Positions 1-5,315 of a DNA stretch of 5,315 nt are shown in pieces. This DNA is from CAZART01 sp964487555 (GTDB lineage Bacteria; Bacteroidota; Rhodothermia; Rhodothermales; VXPQ01). The position numbers and the translations under genes were made by a program. Positions within the stretch are counted from its first letter, which is position 1. Each line of letters starts with the position of its first letter. The notes beneath the pieces were generated by a model that did not search any database, had not been told where the DNA came from, and saw only the letters and a program-made list of their open reading frames with translations. The stretch is from assembly GCA_964487555.1 (NCBI GenBank), contig CAZART010000216.1:1-5315 (forward strand), in the 5' to 3' direction.

Positions 1-868
1 TTCCAGCCAATGGGGTTCGGTGCACCGGCAGCTCCGCGATCAGCAGGTCGCGGTAGCGTCCAATGACGTGCGATTCCGCCTGGTTCGCGTTGATTCGATT
101 GGCCAGGTGCTCTCCAAGCATGCGGTTCAGAGGCAATACCCGGGAGGCTCCGCTGCGGCTCAAAACTTCCACGGCGTGGTCCTCGTGCGCCACCGCCACC
201 ACGGGCACGTCCGCGGTAATTTGTCGTACCGTCAGTGCTATGCCTGTATTCTCCGCATCGCTCCGATTCGCGAAGACCATCCGAGCCTGGTGCACCTGAA
301 GCGCCCGGTACGTAGCGACGTCGTCAATGTCTCCGGCTACCACTGGAACGCCTTGCTGAAAGTATTCGGCGACCCGATCAGCATCCGGCTCGATGACAAA
401 GTGAGGGATTCCCTCGACCCGGAGTCGCCGCATGATGTCCGGCGCGATGGAATCGTACAGGCAGATGATCACGTGACCGTGTGTCTCCGCCGGCACCGAA
501 CGCGGCGTGCTCAGCCGAATCTGCGCCTCCAGCCATGGCGCATAAAAGTAGCGAATGAAGATGAAAGGCAGGACGATAAACAGGAAGATAATGCCCGACG
601 AAGCCACGACCATCGAATAAAGGCGCCCGACATCGCTCGCAAACGTCACGTCGCCATAGCCTACCGTCGTCATAGTGGTCAGCGTCCAGTAGAGGCCCGT
701 AATCCACGAATGATCATGGCCCTCGTAGGCCATTACGACATGGAAGAGCGCAGAGAACACAACGATGATTGCGGTCAGAAACGCCAGGTACTTCGCGAGC
801 GTCCGGACGTTTTCACGCACACTTCTCTCGGAGAGAAACTCGACGAGTTGCTTGCGTAAGCTGGCCAT
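1..868 (-). CDS. Two-TM potassium channel with RCK/TrkA-N domain, 3' end cut by the window
   Basis: Inner-membrane potassium channel, likely tetrameric and gated through a cytoplasmic RCK domain (MthK/Kch-type architecture). The 289 visible codons begin MASLRKQLVEFL. A hydrophobic helix spans about residues 25-47. The pore helix and selectivity filter follow at about 58-73, with TTVGYGD at 67-73 (bases 650-670). A second helix spans about 82-109. An RCK/TrkA-N-like Rossmann domain starts near residue 130 (HVIICLYDS) and runs to about 250. The last visible residues (LLIAELPVHRTPLAG) look like the start of an RCK_C/TrkA_C domain, so much of the C-terminus lies outside the window. The usual glycine-rich GxGxxG turn is absent; the sequence there is CLYDSIAP. 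ATG at 868 is the first start after an in-frame TAA at 872-874, and no good Shine-Dalgarno sequence precedes it. The nearest upstream gene is 282 bases away on the same strand, so a separate promoter is likely. The channel call is firm; the ligand is unknown. Confidence 0.93.
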   Translation of the reverse strand, partial: MASLRKQLVEFLSERSVRENVRTLAKYLAFLTAIIVVFSALFHVVMAYEGHDHSWITGLYWTLTTMTTVGYGDVTFASDVGRLYSMVVASSGIIFLFIVLPFIFIRYFYAPWLEAQIRLSTPRSVPAETHGHVIICLYDSIAPDIMRRLRVEGIPHFVIEPDADRVAEYFQQGVPVVAGDIDDVATYRALQVHQARMVFANRSDAENTGIALTVRQITADVPVVAVAHEDHAVEVLSRSGASRVLPLNRMLGEHLANRINANQAESHVIGRYRDLLIAELPVHRTPLAG

Positions 869-1002
869 GCGTTATGTCTATGCGATAGCGCACAGATGCG
901 AATACCGCGAATTGCGCGCGCCTTGCTGCGCTGTACTTCCGGCACATGGCTACGCTTTAATCGGGCACATAATAGTAATCTCCTGAACGCGAAGTGACCA
1001 TT

Positions 1003-1047
1003 CCCTCGACGATCAAAGATGGCTGTCAGCGCCAGGAATGTCGAGGG
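1003..1047. repeat. Inverted repeat in the gap before the channel gene
   Basis: CCCTCGAC at 1003-1010 is matched exactly by GTCGAGGG at 1040-1047, giving an 8-bp stem around 29 bases. A smaller TGGC/GCCA stem (1020-1023 with 1031-1034) fits inside it. It lies about 100 bases after the stop of the PD40 gene in the direction of transcription. No T-tract follows on the minus strand, so it is not a classical rho-independent terminator. It could be a transcript-end structure, an operator or chance. The rest of the 869-1150 gap shows only a possible six-codon leader ORF at 950-970. Confidence 0.35.
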
Positions 1048-1150
1048 TCCCTGCGGCAGAATTATCCTATCCGAATATCTGCCATTGGCCATCTAGGCAG
1101 CCGATCGAATCCTTAACAGGCTGAGATCTCCATGATGATTTCAATCCACG

Positions 1151-2956
1151 TCAATAGCGAAGAGTCCATACTTCGCCGCGGGAGCCCCCGGTCGTCAGTG
1201 CAAATCTTCGTCCATTGGGGTGTGCGCGGATGTCGTATCCGTAGCAGCATGCGAATTCTCCTTCCACGCGAACCGGCTTGTCACTTCCGTCGGCCACAGC
1301 GGATACGAGAACGCGCCCACTATGCGGCGAAGACTGGACGAATATGATCCGTGATCCGTCGGCTGACCAGCCCGTCGGCGGGAGTAGCCTTTCGTCTCCG
1401 GAACTGTTATACAAAGTCCGTGCGGTTCCACTTCCCGAGCTGGCGATCACATTCAGGAGGAAGCCGGCTTCGCCTTTTTTGCGCTCGATGAACGCCAACT
1501 CACCTCCGTTCGGGGATAGGGCAAGCGACTGATGATCTACTTCGAAGATACCGAGGACCGAAGCCTCGGCATTGTCAATGTCAATTCTGAGGAGCTCGCT
1601 TGCGCCTCGCTGCTCGTCAGAATTTTGGAACACGTACAACGTGCCTCCCGAGGGGGCAATCTCGAACCAGCCCGGCCTGACACCGTGCAAACCTACAACC
1701 GAAGCAGCCAGCTCATCGTAGCTCCCGTCTCGCGGGTCCAACCGGTAGATCCCCCTGCGTCCCTTCACAACCGCAAACGAGACGATGGTCTCATCGTCAA
1801 GCCAACGAAAAGCAGCGTTACTCGTATGCATGGTGGATGAGAGCGGCATCTCGCTGATCTTATCCCCGGCCGCCGACCTAATTACGAGCGTCTCAACGGC
1901 CTTCGGAAAGGGATCGTGAGCATAGTAGGCGAGCCTCCGTCCGTCCGGCGACCAGTCACCAGCAAGGCTCCGGCGGGAGGGCGGATCATCAACAGCCTGC
2001 GGCGGCATTAGAACTTGACCGGCATCCAGATCTACCTCAATCGTATGTATCCGGGGCTCTTCAACCGAAACGCCGAAGACATACCCGGCGTGCGTAATCC
2101 CTAGTGGTACGAGGCCAGGCAAGTCTGCTTGTACCAGTTCGGGCTCGCCGGCCGGCTTGCCATCCCGGACGGAGAGCTGCCAGACTCCGGGAGCTCCAGA
2201 TCGGTCGCTGTAGAAAAGAATCCTTCGACCGTCGGTGCTCCATCCCAGGAAACGGTCCGCACCGGAGCCGGACACAAGCTTCACCTCATGATTTCCATCG
2301 ATCGAGAACGCGTAAATATCGCGGTCGTATCTTTCGAGATCCGGGCGATAGTCGTACGCCACGTATTTGCCGTCTGTCGACAGGTACGCGTTGGGGTACG
2401 ACTGCTCCCCACCCGGCGCAAGCCAGCTCAGCGTTTTTATCACGCGAAGCGAGCCGTCTTCTGCCCCGACGAGGCCGAGTTGCCAGGAATAATCAGGACG
2501 CCGTAGAGCCACGAGGATGTACTCGTCAGCGGGGGACCAGTCTAGCGGATCGATGTAATCGAACTCTTCATTGGCTGCAACGAGAAGGCGGGACGTCCTA
2601 TCGGAAAGATTGGCCACTCTTAGCTCGTGGCTTCCGGCCTCGTAGACGTACGCGGAGAGGGCCAGCCGCTGACCGTTTGTAGAAAACGCGGAGGACCATG
2701 CGTATCGCCCTTCGTCATAGCTCGTCCCCGTCAGCGCGAGGGTGTCTCCACTTTCAAGATCGACCAGTTCCAGATCGCCTGTGTCCCAGTTAATGTCGGA
2801 GAAGTAGCGCCCATCGGGCGAGATATCGCCCGTCAAAAAGTCTGGATCGTCTCCGGACCAAATTTGCTCCATTTGGGCCGAGGCGGGTGTCTGTAGGATC
2901 CCGAAGCCCGTGACGAGAAGTAGCGAGGCGTGAACGAGGACAAGGGGGATTTTCAT
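1151..2956 (-). CDS. Secreted PD40/TolB-like beta-propeller repeat protein
   Basis: Predicted exported protein of 601 residues with no recognisable enzyme domain. From the ATG at 2956 it has a classic Sec signal peptide: MKIP, a hydrophobic core at residues 5-21, and probable cleavage after PASA at 27. No lipobox cysteine is present. The mature part is a string of PD40-type blades with the repeated signature (W/L)S-x-D/N-G-(R/K)-x-(I/L)-(A/L)-(F/Y). Examples are ISPDGRYF near 45, LSTDGKYVAY near 192, WSTDGRRILFYSDR near 239, WSPDGRRLAYY near 335, LSPNGGELAFIE near 480, WSADGSRIIFV near 530 and HPNGRRFALTTG near 579. The protein ends in EVWTLRY, like many stand-alone PD40 proteins and the sensor halves of PD40 kinases. 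Such propellers usually serve protein or ligand binding; the partner is unknown here. A GTG at 2968 would add four residues before the signal peptide and is less likely. Neither start has a clear Shine-Dalgarno sequence. The only two cysteines are adjacent, at 570-571. Confidence 0.88.
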   Translation of the reverse strand: MKIPLVLVHASLLLVTGFGILQTPASAQMEQIWSGDDPDFLTGDISPDGRYFSDINWDTGDLELVDLESGDTLALTGTSYDEGRYAWSSAFSTNGQRLALSAYVYEAGSHELRVANLSDRTSRLLVAANEEFDYIDPLDWSPADEYILVALRRPDYSWQLGLVGAEDGSLRVIKTLSWLAPGGEQSYPNAYLSTDGKYVAYDYRPDLERYDRDIYAFSIDGNHEVKLVSGSGADRFLGWSTDGRRILFYSDRSGAPGVWQLSVRDGKPAGEPELVQADLPGLVPLGITHAGYVFGVSVEEPRIHTIEVDLDAGQVLMPPQAVDDPPSRRSLAGDWSPDGRRLAYYAHDPFPKAVETLVIRSAAGDKISEMPLSSTMHTSNAAFRWLDDETIVSFAVVKGRRGIYRLDPRDGSYDELAASVVGLHGVRPGWFEIAPSGGTLYVFQNSDEQRGASELLRIDIDNAEASVLGIFEVDHQSLALSPNGGELAFIERKKGEAGFLLNVIASSGSGTARTLYNSSGDERLLPPTGWSADGSRIIFVQSSPHSGRVLVSAVADGSDKPVRVEGEFACCYGYDIRAHPNGRRFALTTGGSRGEVWTLRY

Positions 2957-3377
2957 GTCCGTAGACACGGCTGAATCTTCGGATGGCGAGCCGACTTACC
3001 CACGGACGAGTATCGTGCATCTTCTCGACATCATCGTCCTCAGGCAATGTCATTACGCGAAAAATTACAAAAATGCCGGTATGGAGGACAATCGAGCAGA
3101 ATGAGGCTTACTCCCCCAGGTTACGCGTATCCTGTCGGACGCCTGATGCCGGGTCAACATCCACGGAAAGTACTCGTTGATCGCTGCTTGGCGGGCCGGC
3201 ACGGAGACCACTCTCCCGGGTGTTGTTGTCCTCGCCGAGTTTGCGGTCGGCGTAGACGAGGTCGTCGTGGCCCGAAGGTTCTCGGAGGCGACCGTACCCG
3301 TGTGGATGCGAGCCGCTTACTTCTGACTGGCGTAGGTGGTGTCGTCGGGCGGCTCGGTCGAGCTTGTCGGCGGCGGG
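2957..3377. other. Intergenic region between the methyltransferase and the PD40 gene
   Basis: About 420 bases with no confident gene. It should hold the end of the methyltransferase transcript and the promoter of the PD40 gene. GC-rich dyads lie near the methyltransferase stop: CGAGCCGC at 3309-3316 pairs with GCGGCTCG at 3349-3356, and CGCCGA at 3233-3238 pairs with TCGGCG at 3247-3252 around an 8-base loop. None has a following T-tract. An AT-richer patch at about 3056-3075 is the likeliest promoter zone, but I cannot assign convincing -35 and -10 boxes. The minus frame in phase with the methyltransferase stays open from its stop to a TAA at 3108-3110; this is described as a finding. Confidence 0.6.
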
Positions 3378-4229
3378 CTACCTCTTGCGGGCCACGATCA
3401 CCAGGTAATCGTACGGGTATTCCGCCGGCCCCCCGGCCTCACCTTGATTGCACTCACGCGCGAACCGGGCGAACTCCAGATCGAACTTCGCCAGGCGATC
3501 CGGCTCCGATTCCATAAGTCGGCGAACGCCGATCACGGGTCCAAACGTAGTCGTGAATAGCTCGACGTACGCGTCCGGTCCGTCCGGACTTCTCTCCACG
3601 TACGTGCGTCGCGTAAAGTCGAGCGACGCAACGCGGTCGCCGAACAAGTCGCGCACGTGATCCTCCGTCCCCCACAGCAGAGGCGGTTCGGCGTCGGATG
3701 GCGACGGAGGGGCATATTTCCCAAACAGCTCAAAGAACGCGGCGGCGACGCCTATCGGCCGAAACGCTACCATTCCTATGGTCCCGCCGGGCCGGCAGAC
3801 GCGTACCATTTCGTCAGCCGCGGCGCGGTGATTCGGTGCGAAGATGGCGCCGAACGCGGACGTGACGACGTCGAAGGTGTCGTTCTCGAACGGAAGAGCC
3901 TCGACGTCCGCCTCCACCCACTCCAGCTCGACCCCGCGGAGGGCGGCCTCTCTGCGACCCGCCTGGAAATTTTCCGGCGTAAGGTCGGACGCCACCACAT
4001 GTGCGCCGGCTTCCGCGGCACGAATGGCCACGTTGCCCGTTCCTGCAGCCACATCCAGCACGCGCCGGTCGGGCTCTATCCCACACGCCTCCACGAGGAT
4101 CGGTCCCACCTCCCATACGGTGCTGGTCGCAAATCGGTGGTAGTCACCGAGCGCCCACATCTCTCGCACCGCCGCTTTCATATTCGTGGGTGCGGCGACG
4201 CCCATCGTCGTTGCCTGGTTTGTTGCCAT
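3378..4229 (-). CDS. Class I SAM-dependent methyltransferase
   Basis: Cytoplasmic methyltransferase of 283 residues, of the Methyltransf_11/25 (UbiE-like) kind, transferring a methyl group from S-adenosylmethionine to an unknown acceptor. The Rossmann motifs are all visible. Motif I is VLDVAAGTGNVA at 57-68. The acidic residue of strand 2 lies in ASDLTP (D82). The adenine-side motif is EADVEALPF at 106-114. Motif IV is FDVVTSAFGAIFAPNH at 119-134, and RPGGTIGMVAF is at 146-156. The N-terminal helix (NMKAAVREMWALGDYHRFA) and the C-terminal segment after 160 probably form the substrate cap. ATG at 4229 was chosen because GGAGGAG sits just upstream and because residues before it in the longer open frame are arginine-rich and unlike the family. 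The gene lies downstream of a LuxR-type regulator but is separated from it by a terminator, so it should have its own promoter in 4230-4440. The family call is firm; the substrate cannot be read from sequence. Confidence 0.93.
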   Translation of the reverse strand: MATNQATTMGVAAPTNMKAAVREMWALGDYHRFATSTVWEVGPILVEACGIEPDRRVLDVAAGTGNVAIRAAEAGAHVVASDLTPENFQAGRREAALRGVELEWVEADVEALPFENDTFDVVTSAFGAIFAPNHRAAADEMVRVCRPGGTIGMVAFRPIGVAAAFFELFGKYAPPSPSDAEPPLLWGTEDHVRDLFGDRVASLDFTRRTYVERSPDGPDAYVELFTTTFGPVIGVRRLMESEPDRLAKFDLEFARFARECNQGEAGGPAEYPYDYLVIVARKR

Positions 4230-4233
4230 GAAT

Positions 4234-4240
4234 CTCCTCC
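4234..4240 (-). promoter_or_regulatory. Strong Shine-Dalgarno site of the methyltransferase
   Basis: The minus strand reads GGAGGAG six to twelve bases upstream of the ATG at 4229; its GGAGG core is six bases from the start codon. This fixes the start and rules out the in-frame ATG at 4427. Confidence 0.85.
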
Positions 4241-4399
4241 GGTTGCTCGTTGAAAACCTATCGCTTGATCGCATGCACAAGAAATTCGCACGCCCGAGAA
4301 AACGGCCTCGAAGACTTCTCACCCACCGCCGCCGTGCCCGCGGAATACCGGACGTCCCGTCTCGTGCATCCCTTCGCTGAAAAACTAGGTTGCTCCACG

Positions 4400-4417
4400 T
4401 CGGCGTCGCATCGCCGA
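4400..4417. repeat. Short dyad in the methyltransferase leader
   Basis: TCGGCG at 4400-4405 and CGCCGA at 4412-4417 are perfect inverted copies separated by six bases. The dyad lies 25 bases past the LuxR-gene terminator and about 170 bases before the methyltransferase start. It could be an operator half-site pair for a dimeric regulator, a 5'-leader hairpin or chance in GC-rich DNA. No second copy was noticed nearby. Confidence 0.3.
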
Positions 4418-4441
4418 TACGGCTCATTTTTGGATAGATCG

Positions 4442-4463
4442 AAAAATAGCCAGATCAGGCTAT
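4442..4463 (-). terminator. Rho-independent terminator of the LuxR-type gene
   Basis: On the minus strand ATAGCC (4463-4458), loop TGATCT and GGCTAT (4451-4446) form a perfect 6-bp stem. The run of five T at 4446-4442 begins with the last base of the stem. The stop codon TAG (4462-4460) lies inside the left arm, so the hairpin is as close to the gene as possible. The stem is short and only half GC, so termination may be partial, but stem, loop size and T-run are all as expected. Confidence 0.7.
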
Positions 4464-5315
4464 GTCGCACGATCGTCCAGCAATCCGGCCTGGGCGGCGT
4501 GCGCCGCGGCGGCGGCACGGGAGGGTAGATCCAGCTTGCGGAGAATGTTCGTGACGTGGCGGTGAACCGTGTGCTCGCTTATGCAGAGGTGGTCCGCAAT
4601 CTGCTGATTTGTACATCCCTCGGCTACAATGCACAGGACCTGCCGTTCGCGGGGCGTAAGGCTGGGAAGCGCGTGGTCATCGTCGGACGTCTCATCGAGC
4701 CGTTGCTCCGTCTCGACGGCGTCGAGGACGCGCTGGGCGCGGCGCATCTCCAACTCAGCGCCAAGCTCCTCCAGCCGGTCTCGCGCCGCCGTGGCCTCGC
4801 TCACGGCCTCGTCGCGACGGTCCAGTGCGACCAGGCTGCGGGCGAGCGCGATCCGGGCCTCGGCCGCCTCGAAAGGGCAACCGGCAGCCTCGTAGCGATC
4901 ACCGGCATCCTCCAACTGCCGTTTCGCATCGTCGTGAAGGTCTGAGGCCGCAGCGATGACGCCTCCAACGAAATCCACCGCGGCGCGAAGCGGAACCGTT
5001 CCCGCCGTGCGCTGTGCGGCTCGCAGCTCGTCGAGGGCCGCCGTGGCACCGAGAACGTCCTTGCGGGTGACGTGCGCACGAGCAAGTAGCTCCAGGCCCG
5101 CCGCACGGTCCATAGCGCGATGTGCAGGGATGCGCCGGAGCGTCCGCTCGACGAGTTCGGCCGCCCGGAGCGCCTCCCCGCGGGCCAGCGCCACACGCGC
5201 GCGACCGAGCAGCGCCTCGCGGCCGATCCCCGCCTCGTCGAGCAGCTGCTCAGCTTCGTGCAGCCGCCCCTGCCTGCGGCGAAGCTCCGCGAGCGCGGCC
5301 AGCGCGAACGGGGCG
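4460..5315 (-). CDS. TPR-LuxR family transcriptional regulator, 5' end cut by the window
   Basis: DNA-binding transcription regulator; 284 C-terminal residues are visible and the frame is open to the window edge. Residues 1 to about 200 are Ala/Leu/Arg-rich paired helices of TPR type, for example LAALAELRRRQGRLHEAEQLL at 5-25 (abridged by family pattern), AEQLLDEAG near 21 and FEAAEARIALARSLVALDRR near 148. A short acidic linker (DETSDDDHALP) leads to a GerE/LuxR helix-turn-helix at about 219-279 (bases 4478-4660). It contains LTPRERQVL, AEGCTNQQIADHL and the recognition helix SEHTVHRHVTNILRKL. No response-regulator receiver or P-loop is visible in this part; related large regulators can carry an ATPase or sensor upstream. 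The TPR region probably binds a partner protein or ligand. A GTG at 5194 gives a shorter frame, but TPR-like sequence continues upstream of it, so it is not the true start. The methyltransferase downstream is a plausible but unproven target. GC content is higher than in the left half of the window. Confidence 0.92.
   Translation of the reverse strand, partial: APFALAALAELRRRQGRLHEAEQLLDEAGIGREALLGRARVALARGEALRAAELVERTLRRIPAHRAMDRAAGLELLARAHVTRKDVLGATAALDELRAAQRTAGTVPLRAAVDFVGGVIAAASDLHDDAKRQLEDAGDRYEAAGCPFEAAEARIALARSLVALDRRDEAVSEATAARDRLEELGAELEMRRAQRVLDAVETEQRLDETSDDDHALPSLTPRERQVLCIVAEGCTNQQIADHLCISEHTVHRHVTNILRKLDLPSRAAAAAHAAQAGLLDDRAT

Noticed and set aside
378..707. Minus-strand open frame of 109 codons beginning MDYGPLLDADHY
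   Set aside because: It overlaps the channel gene in a shifted frame and reads through the filter codons out of phase.
20..859. Long 279-codon plus-strand open frame
   Set aside because: It is antisense to the channel gene, whose minus frame shows a TVGYGD filter and RCK domain. The plus-strand translation is Arg/His-rich with no recognisable domain.
775..1092. Minus-strand open frame of 105 codons over the channel start
   Set aside because: It overlaps the channel N-terminus in another frame, has a basic Arg/Ser-rich C-terminal half and shows no family features.
2104..2682. Plus-strand open frame of 192 codons inside the PD40 gene
   Set aside because: It is antisense to clear PD40 repeats, and its translation is Arg/Pro-rich and low in complexity, as expected of a shadow.
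2790..3053. Minus-strand open frame starting MTLPEDDDVEKM that overlaps the PD40 start
   Set aside because: It runs into the signal-peptide region of the PD40 gene in another frame and becomes Arg-rich; no ribosome site or domain supports it.
3060..3095. TTGTCC with a 17-base spacer to GTAATT as a promoter of the PD40 gene
   Set aside because: The -10 hexamer matches TATAAT at only two positions, too weak to call.
3047..3517. Plus-strand open frame of 156 codons across the intergenic gap
   Set aside because: It is dominated by Arg, Gly and Pro, overlaps the methyltransferase C-terminus antisense, and has no recognisable motif.
4248..4275. Possible -10-like TAGGTT with upstream TTCTTG before the methyltransferase
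   Set aside because: Spacing is 17 bases but both boxes match the sigma-70 consensus poorly; only the general region can be named.
4230..4427. 66-residue N-terminal extension of the methyltransferase from the ATG at 4427
   Set aside because: The GGAGGAG site six bases from the ATG at 4229 and the Arg-rich, atypical extension both favour the shorter protein.
4556..4945. Plus-strand open frame of 129 codons inside the LuxR-type gene
   Set aside because: It is antisense to the TPR region and helix-turn-helix and shows no motif of its own.

Overview
The window carries four protein genes, all on the minus strand, so they read from right to left. Both outer genes run off the window. No rRNA, tRNA, CRISPR array or insertion sequence was seen. 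The organism is a bacterium of moderate to high GC. A hand count gives about 57% GC in bases 1501-1560 and 75% in bases 4801-4860. A secreted PD40-repeat protein beside a TPR-LuxR regulator fits phyla such as Gemmatimonadota, Rhodothermota or Actinomycetota, but nothing here fixes the phylum.

Right part (5315 to 3378): the C-terminal portion of a LuxR-type regulator, made of TPR-like helical repeats followed by a GerE/LuxR helix-turn-helix, ends in a compact rho-independent terminator whose stem contains its stop codon. A leader of about 210 bases follows, with a 12-base dyad and a strong Shine-Dalgarno sequence. It precedes a 283-residue class I SAM-dependent methyltransferase. The order suggests a regulator next to its possible target, transcribed separately. 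That link is inferred from position only.

Middle part (3377 to 1151): a gap of about 420 bases with GC-rich dyads is followed by a 601-residue exported beta-propeller protein built from PD40/TolB-like repeats. Its only two cysteines are adjacent, near the C-terminus.

Left part (1150 to 1): a 282-base gap is followed by a two-TM potassium channel with the canonical filter TVGYGD and a cytoplasmic RCK (TrkA-N-like) domain, cut by the window edge. The first strand-turn of its Rossmann fold lacks the usual glycines.

No clear new multi-gene system is visible. The points most worth a second look are the glycine-poor RCK domain, the vicinal cysteines of the propeller protein, the regulator/methyltransferase arrangement, and an 89-codon open frame in phase after the methyltransferase stop.
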